DNA from: Gelatoporia subvermispora B
Lineage: Eukaryota > Basidiomycota > Agaricomycetes > Polyporales > Gelatoporiaceae
Length of the DNA stretch: 64,000 nucleotides
Assembly: GCA_000320605.2 (NCBI GenBank)
Contig: KB445806.1
Span: forward strand, 229,500-293,499
Direction of reading: 5' to 3'
This document shows positions 1-10,873 of the stretch, one piece after another (the first letter of the stretch is position 1; every line of letters begins with the position of its first letter). The notes beneath the pieces are model-generated. The model was given only the letters and a program-made list of their open reading frames with translations. It made no database searches and had not been told where the DNA came from. The position numbers were made by a program, and so were the translations under genes.

Positions 1-1220
1 TAAGTGGTCTTGGTATGTGGCTGCTTGAACGGGAAACCTAACGTGCTGCTCTGCGTGCAGACAGGCCAAACTGCGGGCGGTATGCATGCGGAACGGCAGA
101 ACGGACGATAGGAGTGCGGTATGATGTAGGCTCGTCCAATGTGTGTCTTCCGTCCGGCACATGCGACAACCCAGTACCGGTTTTGCGACATTATGTCACT
201 ACCCCCATGTATCGCGAGTTTTTTCTTGCCTGTACCTAGCACGCCAGCTAGGCAAACCTAACCCTGCCGCGTCCCGATGTCCAGCCTGATCTGATTGCCT
301 CGAGCCGTGCAGCACCATGCTCGGTCACCACAGCCGACAAAAGCGGATGAGAGTTTAATTAGCAGACTCTGATATGGAAACTGAGATTCTCAATGGTTCA
401 TGGTGGCTGGCACGTGAGTACACTTCGACCCCAACACTCGCCCTATGGTCTGTGGTACGTGCTCATGACCGATATACCTTGCAGAAGCGTGGTCATCCGG
501 AACTTCAAGATAAAAGATAAGTAGCTCGGCTCACGTATGATATCCATGAACGGGCACCACTCAAATCAAACCCATGATGAACATACTTATCTCAGCCACC
601 GATCTCCCGCTCCTTGAGACCCAAATTCGAGCATTGGAGTTCACTGCAGATTATATAACCATCGCCACAGGAACTTTCAAGAACCATGATAACGCAAGCT
701 CAGGAGTTATCAACCGGTTAAGGAAGTGCTAACAATCCGATTGACCGTAGTTGCAAAATCTTGACGGTCGAGCGCCTTTGTACATCAACTTCAGCGATGG
801 ATCGCCAGAGCTCTATTGTTCACTTGCCCGTGTTGTGCCTGGTATTTGCAGCTCCATCCAGACACCTGGAACACCCACACCCCTGCAAGGACTTTCCAAG
901 GTTGATTGTGTAAAACCGCTGCAGCACAGTATGTCCATCATTTCAGTCCGTGTAAATCTCTTTCAACTGCAATACTTCTGCATGAACAAACACTTTCAGG
1001 AAGTTCTTATGAACACTCTCCTCACACGTCAGGCACACATGGAAAGAAGCTGCTGTAAATAGACCTCAACTATATTTGGGCGTGGAGTGGTGTCCAAGGT
1101 TTTCAGGCCTTCACACTAAAGTCAACATATCGGTTTGCCACTATCATGGCGCGGCGGAATATATCCGTGGACTCGGATTGCAAGCTAGCCAAAATAACAT
1201 GTCACCGCTACCCTGCTTTC
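1..1220. other. Intergenic, upstream of first terpene synthase
   Basis: No open frame here has a fungal coding pattern or a recognisable family. The short frames at about 751-1062 and 1076-1343 overlap each other in different frames and lack splice-consistent continuation. The stretch is best read as the 5' region of the terpene synthase that starts at 1312. I see no repeat or RNA gene in it. Confidence 0.5.
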
Positions 1221-1230
1221 TATATAAATA
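1221..1230 (+). promoter_or_regulatory. TATA box of first terpene synthase
   Basis: The decamer TATATAAATA lies about 80 bp before the ATG at 1312 and is followed by a pyrimidine-rich stretch (1234-1285), the usual arrangement for a strong regulated fungal core promoter. This is motif reading only; the transcription start was not determined. Confidence 0.5.
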
Positions 1231-1311
1231 TCATGCTCTCGCTTCCCTGCTCGTCAGCCTTGGCACGTTCTCTCTTCCACACGCAACTTATAAATTGTCT
1301 TGAGTCCCCTA

Positions 1312-2512
1312 ATGTCCTCGCCTTGTCCTCTCGTAACCATTGAATATGTGTTACCGGACCTGTTCAAGCTTTGTCCATTAAAGCCGCTTCTCAATCCTCA
1401 TTATTCCCAGGTGGCGCTGGAGTCCTCGGTATGGATCAATAGTTTCGGCATCTTCGCGGGATGCAAGCTCGATGACTTCATGCGAGGCGGAAGCGAACTT
1501 CTCTGTGCGCGCACATACCCAGATGCAGATTATGACAAGCTTCGCATATGCTGCGACTTCGTCAACGCCCTCTTCGCGGTGGACGACATTACCGATGAAC
1601 AAGACGAAGGCGGTGCACGTACGACTGGAACTGTATTCCTGGACGCGATGCGTGATTCGCGATGGGACAGTGGTACCAGCATCGGGCGACTATGCCGAGA
1701 GTGCGGTCTTCATTTTCCTTTTAACACGTTAAGATGCTAATTTCCGAGTGTAGCTTGGCAGATCGCTTTGCGAAGGGCGCTACCCCTGGGTGCTACCGCC
1801 GCCTGACTCAGCTTTGCGCAGAGTATATCGAAGCTGTCGCCTATGAAGCCGGTGTTCGCTCACGCGGAGTGGCCCTTGAGATAGATACCTACATGCGTAT
1901 GCGGAGGGATGCCAGCGCAGTTCCCTTCTGCTTCGGATTGTCAGAGTTCATCCATGGATCCGATCTTCCAGACGAGGTATATGAAGACCCGATATTTAGA
2001 CAGATGTATATTGCCGCAACGGATTTGGTCTGCATATCAAACGTCAGTACAGCCCTTCATCGCCTGCAGGCAATTACTCACCTCACAACCCTGTTGTACA
2101 GGACTTATACTCGTACAAGAGAGAGCACCTCGCAGGTCATAAAGTGAATAATTTCGTATACGTCCAGATGGAATGCAAAGGTATCAAGATACAAGAGGCA
2201 TGCGATCTTGCAGGGGTCCACTATGGCGAGCTGATTCACAGCTTCCTGGACAACAAGGGACGCCTGCCGTCTTGGGGTGCGGAGATCGACCCCGCCGTGG
2301 CGGCCATGGTAATGTGCATGGAGAACTGGGTAGTGGGAAGCCTGCACTGGAGTTTTGAAACTCGGAGGTACTTCGGGGATTTGAAAGATGAGGTGAGACG
2401 TACTCGGGTGGTGCACTTCAATACCTACGAGACATCGGCCGGTGGAGGAGCGCCCATCGAGAAGACCCTTGTTCCTGAGGCAGATGGCGCAGTCTCCTGT
2501 GATAGTAAATAG
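1312..2512 (+). CDS. Sesquiterpene synthase (trichodiene synthase-like)
   Basis: Class I terpene cyclase expected to ionise farnesyl diphosphate in the cytosol and cyclise it to a sesquiterpene; the product cannot be read from sequence. Exons 1312-1700, 1754-2042 and 2102-2512 give 362 aa. The metal-binding motif is DDITD at residues 91-95, followed by EQDEGG. The NSE triad is NDLYSYKRE at residues 226-234, assembled across the second splice junction. The C-terminal RY pair (RRYFGD) is at about 315-316. Length and motif spacing are normal for basidiomycete cyclases. The ATG was chosen because MSSP...LPDLFKLCP aligns with the N-termini of the other two family copies in this window (3631 and 63843). 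It is followed in tandem by a second copy, with no tailoring enzyme adjacent. A TATA box lies at 1221. All key residues are intact, so it is probably functional. Confidence 0.9.
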
Positions 2513-3630
2513 AGTTTCATGACCTCATCTAGTCCATGCGTACCATCCTGCCTCATAACCTCGATCTGAGTTCTCCTTGATGGTATTACTTATGTGTACT
2601 GTCCGCGTCGTATATGCATTCTTGGCAGTTGTCCACATACCACTTACTCAGGGAACCTTTCTTGATGAGTGTCTGGTTCAGCTCCTGGTATCGGCGCCCT
2701 CCAGTCTGAGATCGAAATCACTTGCAGTGACGGATTTCGAGCACCTGACGAATGTTCGATCCTCGATTGGGAAGTTGTTTTATTCTCTAAGGGCTTCTAC
2801 GTGATTGCTGTCGAGCAAGTACATGTAAGCATGCGGGTCAGTCGCGCTCCCGGTATCCAAATAACTTCTTCAGACTTTGGTCCATCGACCATGGTATGCC
2901 GCTATGATAACACGGCAGGATGCATGTTCGGACTGGCCTGTCAGGCGGCCGCAAATGAAATTTTCAACAGTCTCCGGGCCGCCATGGCTTACGGGCCGAC
3001 TGCAAAGGCCTCTCTACCTTGGCTACCCATATTCTGAACATCTGTCCCTATCGCCCATTTCAACGAATTCCCGTCCTTATTTCTAGCATCGTTCTTGCGT
3101 GGTGACCGTAAGCCATTTCTCACAAGTCTTATCCAGCGTCTTTATGTGTAATGTTCGTTTTCCAGGCTCCTAACAGTCCTTTGCTGACAGGAGTCACATT
3201 ACTTGGAATGTCATACTTGGATGATATTCAAATGAGGCCATACACAAATCTCGAATGGACGTCGCCTGGTTCTACATAGGTTTTCCCGCTTGAACACATC
3301 TTGCCCATAATCCCTGATTGGCATCGGACCCAGAAATGGAGGCAGATACGAAACACCTACAACAGATGACTCAGCGTTCCATGTCCACAAGCTGGGCAAC
3401 ACCTGACGGGTGGATATTTTCTGTACGGCTGAATATGTCTAGATCCAAGCTAAAGCGGAGTGTGCTAAAACATTGTCAGTTTGAGATGCAAGCTGGTCAA
3501 CACTTTTCGCTACTCGAATATTCCTTTGTCGTAGAGTACAAATACCCTGGTGCTTCTGAACCACTCTTCATCGACAAAGACATATCCTGTCTTATCGAGC
3601 CTCGCTGCAGTCTTCTGCCTGGACAACGCG
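2513..3630. other. Intergenic between tandem terpene synthases
   Basis: About 1.1 kb between the two tandem cyclase genes. Frames at 2669-3037 and 3318-3701 are open, but neither carries a recognisable domain or splice-consistent partners. I see no terpene synthase fragment here, so the tandem pair is not separated by a third, broken copy. Confidence 0.4.
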
Positions 3631-4807
3631 ATGTCTTCTTTCTCCGCTTCCAATCCGACCCAAGTCATTCTCCCAAACCTATTCAAACTATGCTCGTTTA
3701 GATTGTCCTTCAATCCTCATTACTCGAAAGCTTCCCAGGAATCATCTGCGTGGTTCCATACCTTCGACATCCTCGATGAGCGCAAGCGCGAGTTCTTCAC
3801 GCAATGCGAAGGAGAACTTCTTTGCGCCTACACCTACGCCGACGCCGATTACAATAGCTTCCGTGCTTGTTGCGACCTGCTGAACGTAGTCTGGACGATG
3901 GAAGAGCTTACCGATGAGCAGGACGAGGAGCAAGCACGCGCCACAGGGCTTGTGCTCTTAAACTCGCTCCGCGACCCGCAATACAAGGATGACTCGACAT
4001 TTGGAAAGATGTGCCGAGAGTAGGTTTTTGATAATGCTTGTCTGAAGCATGCACTGAGTTGGTGGTTATAGGATGTCTGACCGACTCTGGGAGTGTACCG
4101 ACCTCGTACGCTGCGGCCATTTCATCCAAGGCTGCACAGATTATGTTGGGGCTGTGGCAGCTGAAGCTGGGCTACGGGCCAATGACGTTCTCCTGGATAT
4201 GGATACCTATATGGTCATGCGCAGAGCCAACAGTGGAGTCCCCTTCTGCATGAGTGTCTCGAGTTTCATCCTGGGCGGGGACTTACCGCGCGAAGTATAC
4301 GAAGAGGCGTCGTTCAAAGGAATGTACGTCGCTGCAACTGATATGGTATGCGTAGCCAACGTGAGTAGGTTTCTTATCTTAAGTTTATTTGTTGTCTCTA
4401 ATTTGTACGCTGAACATCAGGACTTGTACTCTTTCTACAAAGAGCATGTCGGAGGACATAGGACGAACAATATCTTGTACGTCCTCATGAAAGAGAATAA
4501 CGTCAATCTGCAAGAGGCGTCCGACATGATTGGAACACGCTTCGGAGAGCTCATGGATTCCTTTCTGGAGAACAAGGCGAAAATGCCATCCTGGGGCGAG
4601 GATGTTGACCGTGACATAGCCGCGACGATCAAGTGCATGGAGGACTGGGTCATCGGAAACCTACAGTGGAGTTTTGAGACAAAGAGGTATTTCGGGGACA
4701 TGAGAGGGGAGGTGAGGCGTACTGGAATTGTGCCGCTCTCTCGGAACGTAATGCGCGGAGCTGCCCACGCCGAGTCGTCGTCGAGCCAGCGACTTTGTTA
4801 CTTGTAA
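3631..4807 (+). CDS. Sesquiterpene synthase, second copy, EELTD motif
   Basis: Tandem paralogue of the gene at 1312. Exons 3631-4019, 4072-4360 and 4421-4807 give 354 aa. Exon 1 (389 nt) and exon 2 (289 nt) have exactly the same length and phase as in the first copy, which shows recent common origin. The position of the aspartate-rich motif (residues 91-95) reads EELTD rather than DDxxD or DExxD, so the first metal-binding aspartate is glutamate. The NSE triad is intact as NDLYSFYKE (residues 226-234), and the RY pair follows in KRYFGD. The last intron is 60 nt with no stop, so an unspliced reading would stay in frame. It ends in a short divergent tail after GIVPLS. Probably active on farnesyl or a similar prenyl diphosphate; the motif change makes the product class uncertain. 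Confidence 0.87.
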
Positions 4808-5041
4808 CAGCCGTTTTCTATAAGTGTGATCATAGACCCAGATTGCTAAGTTTTGTAGATTCTAGATTCATATGACATCACATGCTCGTTGTATGCAAAT
4901 GAATCCCGTCCGATGTTGAGCGCTGAGCGCTGAGTATCAATGCATCCAGGGGTAGTGCGCTGGCAGCTGCTAGTGGCCGCCGGGGTGGTCGCTGGTGGTA
5001 GCAACATCCTGATATGGTATATGGGTATCCAAATTAGGTTA

Positions 5042-5049
5042 TGACGTCA
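5042..5049. promoter_or_regulatory. CRE/ATF palindrome TGACGTCA
   Basis: A perfect TGACGTCA palindrome lies about 45 bp before a TATA box (5094) and 128 bp before the ATG at 5177. This octamer is the known binding site of ATF/CREB-type bZIP factors, which in fungi mediate stress responses. Regulation of the small gene downstream is inferred from position only. Confidence 0.4.
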
Positions 5050-5093
5050 CATGTCCGACCCGATGCTCCATTCAGCGCCATCAGCTTGGTGAG

Positions 5094-5100
5094 TATAAAG
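5094..5100 (+). promoter_or_regulatory. TATA box of small hydrophilic gene
   Basis: TATAAAG lies 83 bp before the chosen ATG at 5177, at a similar distance to the TATA box of the terpene synthase at 1312. Confidence 0.45.
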
Positions 5101-5176
5101 TTCGTCGACGTCCGCTCTTGGTGTCTACTCTACACGTACAACTGGTACCACTATTCTTGTTCTTATCACACCTATC

Positions 5177-5770
5177 ATGAGCTCTGGGAACGCAGGCTGG
5201 AGATCTTCGGAAGTTAATGACTGTATGTATTGCCAGGACACAGCTATCGTTGCACACAGCTCAACAGGTCTCCACTGCAGCTGCCGCTCTCCCTCCCGGA
5301 ACTAACGTTGACTATCGTACGGCAAACTATGTCCCTGCCGGAGATTGTGAGTTACCACGCGTAAACCCGATCAGTGACCGGATTGACTGACTCTCAACAC
5401 AGCAACGTCCTCCGGTGGCTACGGATCTGCCCAGAACCCGTACTCCCACAAGGCACAGCGCGGCCACATAGACTCTACAAATTCGACATCGGAAACGGGC
5501 CTGATCGATCAGTCTACGACTGGGGGACCCATTAGCCAAGAGATCGAGGACGCAAAGCAGGGTAAAGACGGCGAGGGTCGCCGGAAATTCCAGCACGAAG
5601 CGCAGAGAGATTTTGCGCAAGGATCTCAGGGTCTCAACCCTTACGGGAAGAATCCTGACAGCAGGGAACAAGTGGGGGACATGCTCGCGGACAAGTACAC
5701 CGATGCGCGAGGGAAACAGTTTGAGAGTGGCGCTGCCGCGAGCCTCGAGAATGACGGTGGAATGATCTAG
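5177..5770 (+). CDS. Small hydrophilic hypothetical protein
   Basis: I do not recognise the family. Exons 5177-5222, 5260-5346 and 5403-5770 join in phase to give 166 aa. The first intron is only 37 nt, short even for this genome. The protein has no signal peptide or membrane segment. It is rich in Gly, Ser, Gln and Asp; the middle carries charged text around IEDAKQGKDGEG and a helical region QHEAQRDFAQ, and the end reads AASLENDGGMI. Such Gly/Gln-rich soluble proteins in basidiomycetes are often stress or desiccation associated, which would fit the TGACGTCA site upstream, but this is inference. The consistent phase of both introns and the TATA box support a real gene. Confidence 0.65.
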
Positions 5771-6656
5771 GGTCCGGAGTTCACGGAGAACCGCCGGAGG
5801 AGGAACTCTGCTGGGATGTTGTGTACAATATTTTTGTGGTGTATGACTAGCAAGAACTGGACTTTGACTGCATGCCCCCGATCAACCAACCTTGCTCGAA
5901 GTTCGAGCCGTGGGTGCTAGAGTAAGCACAAAACATTCGCCAAGGACGCCTAGGTGACATTCCAAGCCATGAGTCGTGCATGATGCATGATGAATACAGA
6001 AAGACGAAAATACAAATCTTAGGCTGTAAACAAGGTGGTGTTACGCGACAGTCGAGTCCGAGGTGCACCGCACGAAAGAGTGAAACGCAGTTGAGGACCT
6101 GCAGTACACTGGATGGAATGGCTCGGACGGTAGATAGATAGCTGCATTATTGCAACCTGTCAGTAACACAACGCACAAGACTGGCCCAGATAGTGTACTA
6201 ATGGTTGTCTTCATTTTTGTCAGCCCTCCGAGGTTAGTCATGTAAGCCTTCGGAGCTTCGGTACACCGCCTCCTGAAGCCGCCCAGATAACTACGAGCTT
6301 TTGAAGTAGGTTCGTGCTGAGAAGCCTTGTCAGTGATACAAGGGCGTCTTTGTGTACTTTGTAATCCCGAACGAGATATGTGCGCATAGGAACCGAACAA
6401 GAAGAAAGATGACAGCGAAAGAGGAGGAACAGAGGACAAGGAAAAAGGCAGGCAGGGCCGGGCAGCCACAAGCGCAAATATGACCAAACAAGATCAGTCA
6501 GGGCGGTCGTCTGCCACAGCGGCGGCAGTACTGATCACACCAACCTTGCTCACGAACTACGAAGACGAAGACGAAGACCACGGCGACGATCTCGACGAAG
6601 ACCCTTATTATACCAGGCGAAGTCTTTTCACTTTACTAGCTCACCCTGTTTTCGTT
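5771..6656. other. Intergenic upstream of MUB1-like gene
   Basis: No convincing gene. The minus-strand frames at 6041-6487 and 6238-6477 shadow each other and have no domain. The end of this stretch (6480-6656) is open and in frame with the MUB1-like start and could encode an acidic N-terminal extension (YEDEDEDHGDD) if translation begins at 6480 instead of 6657. Confidence 0.4.
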
Positions 6657-9501
6657 ATGCGGGAGTCCAACTTTGCCTTTCCCGCCCAAAATCGGGCCTG
6701 TGTCTGCATCTCGTCCCAGTTGTACGATAGAAGAGGTGCGGAAGACTCTTGAGCTCTCCTTGTAGATCTATACTCAATGGATTAAACCCTGTAGCACTCG
6801 ACACCAACTCTCCTTTACCCTTGTTCAACTCGCTCACCCACCTTACGTACCTCACCTCAACATCCCCCCGAATCCGAGAGATCATGACCATGGATGGCGG
6901 GCTCGAGCGCCTGGTCCGGATAATCCATGACTTCTGCATGTGTCCCCCTCCTCCAGAGAACCCCACCCTCCTCTACGGCCTATCACCACCATCATCACAT
7001 CCCCCAAAGCTGACGCCGACGCTAATCCCGAAGCAGTTTGACAAGCACGCCGCATACCGTTTCTCCCTCGCTTTTCAGTGTGTCGTCAATATCGGTGTCC
7101 GCGGGAGTGAACCTATTCGCTCTCGCGTCGTGCAGGCGGGCACCCTCGAGGTCGTTGGTTGCATCCTCGAGGGCTGGCTCGTCTCGCATGGATTCTCTGT
7201 CACGGGGAACCCGCATGGCGGGCACCGCGAATCACGTCAACAGCGCCTTGCCCGGCGACAAGCGCAGGAGGAGGCGCGCCAGCGTGAACAGACGGCGGAG
7301 CTGGAGCTCGCGCTGCGCCAGATGAACCGGGCGGCCCGTCTCGAGCGTGGTCAGGAGGTGCGTAGCAACGCTGCGGTGCCTGATGGATGATTGACTGATG
7401 TGATGCCCTTTTGTATTGTGTGTCGTTGCAGGAGGAGGCCATGGATGTTGATAACACAGATGCAGCGCGTGTTGACACCGACGAGTCGGCCGAGACGTCG
7501 TCGAATGCAACCCCCGGCACGAACACCCCCACTGGATCTGTCGTCGTCCCAAGTCGGGATCGCAGCGGAACAGTCATCGCACGCCCTACATGGGATATAC
7601 CACAGCCTGCAACCGGTATTATCAACCTTCCCCGAAGACCGCATCGTGCTCGGCCCACCGCCGCGGCTGACTCACGAGGCGCCTCTACATCAACTTCTGC
7701 AGATAACTCGAGACCCGAGACTGAGACGGAAGATGATGGTGACGTTGACATGGATCGGGAGAGCTCTCCCGTAACAGAACGCCGCAACTCGACCGACACA
7801 GCGACGGTGCGGGGGGCGCCGATACATCCTCGTCGGGCAGTGGGCATCGTCTCTGATACCACTCCCGCCCCTCCCGCAGCAGCATCCCTCGACATGAACA
7901 CTGATGCACACATTATTATTAACGCCGACCAGGGTGTTGCTGTGGAAGGCGTCGGCGTGGAGGATGGCATTGTCTCGCTCGAGACGAACGACGACTTCGC
8001 GATGGGTGCTCCCCCAGGCGCTCCCGGTGCGATCGACGGCCTTCCAAGAACCGCTGGAGAGCCTCATCCAGGCGCGGGAGAGAGGACGCCGAGAGCGGGC
8101 GCAGCGAACCTGCCACTCGTCGTGCCGACACAGCCTCTGCCATCCACTACACGCACGGAGCCAGGCGGGACTCGCACTACAGGCACCGGTACTCAGCGCA
8201 CGCACGCGACCCGTGGCACAAATACGCCTACTGCTACCGTTGCGCCGATCCCTACCACTCATGCGGAGGCGCACCGCCACTCGCGGGAGGAAACCGGCCC
8301 GTACAGGGACGAAGACGTGCTCCTTGGTTTGCAGCTCCTTGCCTACTTGAGTAAGTACCCCCACGTCCGTCAGGCGTTCTACAAGCAGCGCCCATCGTTC
8401 CACTCTGCGGCCGCGCCGCTATACAACGGTGGCTCTCAGCCCATTGCGGGGCCGAGCGGGACCAAAGTGGTGGTGATCGGTGTGAGCACGGGTCCAGGCA
8501 AGGAGCCGAATTCATTCATGAAGGCATTACAGTCTGCGACGGGACGCGGGAAGGAGAAGGAGAAGGCATCCGCACCGGCGGTCGCCTCCGCGGCGTCGCA
8601 ACGCATGACCAACGTTTTTGCGCTCGTCGAGCGCTTTACGTTCCGTCCGAGCTCGTCTGACGTCGATTCGGTGAATGCGCCGGCGACGCTGCCGCCTGAG
8701 ATACAGTACTGGGCGGGGGTCATTATGCGGAACGCGTGCAGGAAGGATGACAGCCGTGGCGGTATCCGACAGTGTGCTAACAGTGAGTTGATATATTTGC
8801 CATGTTCACGAATGTGTCTAATTGCATCTCGTACAGTGCTGTGTGGCCGATGGGAGTCATATCCAAGGGAATTTGCAAAATGCAGACGGTGTAGGAAGGC
8901 GAAGTATTGTGGGAAGGAGTGCCAGAGTACCGCCTGGAGCGAAGGCCATCGTTTCTGGTGCAGCGCGAAGGAGACGGAAGAAGATCCAGAGCATCAGGCG
9001 ACTGCAAACGGTACGGCAGGACTCGCAGTGGCACATGGCGGGACAGTGGCTGGTCGGGCGGAACGACGGGCGCAGCGTGAGCGTGAGCGGCAGGCGCATG
9101 CGGAGGCGCAGATGCAGACTCGTACTGCGATGGGCGCAATGCGTACGGCCGTCTCTGCGTTGAGGCTGGATCCCGACGCCACGGTGGCGCTGGCTCCCCA
9201 ACCAGCGACGACGACCACAGCCACCACCGCGCGTGCAGATCAACCGGTGCAGACTGTGCAGCCGGCAGCAACACAAACTGGACGTACGGGTCCAGCAGCG
9301 TGGGCTGCGAGCATCTTGACTTTGCGAAGACCGCCAGCTGGAGCCGCTGCAGCCGATCCAGCGGGCGGGACCGCTGATGCAATGACACGCCTTGCGATGA
9401 CGGATCAAGGTGCGAGAAGCGCGACTTCGTCGCCGGGGAGGGGGGCGGCGGGGCCATCTACATCGATGGGCGATGGCTCGGACGACATGGTTCTTGGCTG
9501 A
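6657..9501 (+). CDS. MUB1: MYND zinc-finger protein, MUB1/SamB family
   Basis: Exons 6657-6735, 6795-7357, 7432-8782 and 8837-9501 give 885 aa. The N-terminus (MRESNFAFP...SSQLYDRRALDTNSPLPLFNS) and the following helical region (SPRIREIMTMDGGLERLVR) match the conserved armadillo-like start of fungal SamB/Mub1. A long Thr/Pro/Ala-rich low-complexity middle follows. The C-terminal MYND finger, near residues 660-706, contains CRRCRKAKYCGKECQ and ends HRFWC; the last intron splits it just before LCGRWE. In yeast Mub1 works with the Ubr2 ligase to degrade the proteasome regulator Rpn4; in Aspergillus SamB affects hyphal morphogenesis and septum position. The start at 6657 was chosen because the family begins MRE; an in-frame ATG at 6480 would add an acidic extension. 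The tail is Ala/Thr-rich and GC-rich. Confidence 0.88.
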
Positions 9502-10006
9502 AGCTCGAGGCTGTTTGCTCGCTTGCTTTGTTTACGACACAGGACACTTTTCTTGTCCCGGGCTCACCTAGATCGCATCACACGATAGCAGGCCGTGCTG
9601 CATCCTCCCGGTATCTCGCCTCCCTTCCACATGTAACTCAGCGCACTCCGTGCTTACTATCTTACCCGCCTGTTCCTTCTCTCATTTCCTTCACGCATCT
9701 CATTGGTCTCTGCATACTGTACAGCAGCACATACATATACACATTCTACCACAATACCATCTCCCCCGTCGCCGCGTGCAGTGCCGCCTGGTATGATTTA
9801 CCGACAAATTGGGCAGGACTGGACAGGCTGAACGCCGAAAGCGAATTGCTCTGCCACGTTCGAGAGTCTTCCACGACGCGCATTGTTTGCACGGGACAAA
9901 CAGCGCCTAAGGAAAATATTAGAGTGGCGTGCGGGACTTTGGCCCGCACGCATCCCCGCGTTCAAAGCTCGACCTCTGTTCCTCCTCGCTCTTACTTCTT
10001 GCGCAA
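9502..10006. other. Intergenic between MUB1-like gene and HSP10
   Basis: About 500 bp holding the 3' end of the MUB1-like gene and the HSP10 promoter. Pyrimidine-rich stretches run through 9640-9770. I see no clear heat-shock element triplet, only scattered GAA and TTC units around 9830-9875. Confidence 0.35.
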
Positions 10007-10505
10007 ATGGTGCGCACGGCCACCTCTACTGGTGTGCTCGACTCTGACGAGATTATTTAAACTACCCAGGCTGCCCAGGCGACGTTCAAGTCCATCAAGG
10101 CCGTTGTGCCGCTCCTTGACCGCGTCCTCGTTCAGCGGTTCAAGCCCGAGACTGTGCGTGCATCTTTAAACCTGCTCTGTCTGAAAGTCGATTCTGACGA
10201 CTTGTGCTGAGTGCAGAAGACCTCGACGGGCATCTTCCTGCCGTCTAGCGCGACGAACAACCCGCTTCCGGAGGCGACCGTGATCGCCGTCGGCCCCGGT
10301 GCGCCGAACAAGGAAGGCCAGGTCGTCCCCACGAGCGTGAAGGCGGGCGACCGGGTGCTCCTCCCCGGCTGGGGCGGAAACTCGATCAAGGTCGGCGAGG
10401 ACGTGAGTGTCTCATGTAAGTGATTGGTAGGATGTGTGCTGACAGTGTATGCAGGAGTTCTTCCTCTTCCGGGACTCGGAGATCCTTGCAAAGATCCAGG
10501 AGTAA
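10007..10505 (+). CDS. HSP10: Mitochondrial 10 kDa co-chaperonin (HSP10)
   Basis: Lid subunit that caps the mitochondrial Hsp60 barrel during protein folding. Exons 10007-10009 (only the ATG), 10070-10153, 10217-10402 and 10455-10505 give 107 aa; using the second acceptor (exon from 10079) gives 104 aa. The sequence after the start, FKSIKAVVPLLDRVLVQRFK, is the GroES signature. The mobile loop follows as KTSTGIFLPSS, the roof region as VGPGAPNKEG, and the end as FFLFRDSEILAKIQE. A plain ATG frame from 10007 hits a stop after 17 codons, and there is no other in-frame ATG before the conserved core, so an intron directly after the start codon is required. Length is normal for the family. Confidence 0.93.
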
Positions 10506-10873
10506 AGGAGCGGGGTCGTGTATGTAAGAGTCGAAGCGGCAACAAAATTTTGCTATCATCTGCACCGTATCGCTGGCTAATATTGTTATATCTGCGCATT
10601 GTTTTCCTGCAACTTGCAATACATCCCTGCTCATGGACACTCAACTGTTCGCTCGCTTGCGGACATTCACGTTTTCACGGTGCATCGATACGAAGACCGG
10701 CTGCATGGTAGTCGCTGGAATTTTCTTGAGCAGAGAAAGGTAGCAGTGGTGCACGAGGCCTAGCACTCGAGTATGAGACACAACAAAGAATCCTGATATT
10801 CTGATAGCTGTGTTGAGGGTATCCAGTATCGACCGAGACACCATACATACAACGAGCAGAACGAATTGCAAGC

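Noticed and set aside
7200..7970. 256-aa minus-strand frame
   Set aside because: Antisense to the low-complexity part of the MUB1-like gene; no domain.
9528..10169. 213-aa plus-strand frame over the HSP10 start
   Set aside because: Different frame from HSP10, pyrimidine-rich promoter sequence read as Ser/Leu/Pro; no domain.
1312..10505. Terpene biosynthetic gene cluster
   Set aside because: The two synthases have no P450, dehydrogenase, transporter or regulator next to them within the window. The MFS transporter is 49 kb away among housekeeping genes.
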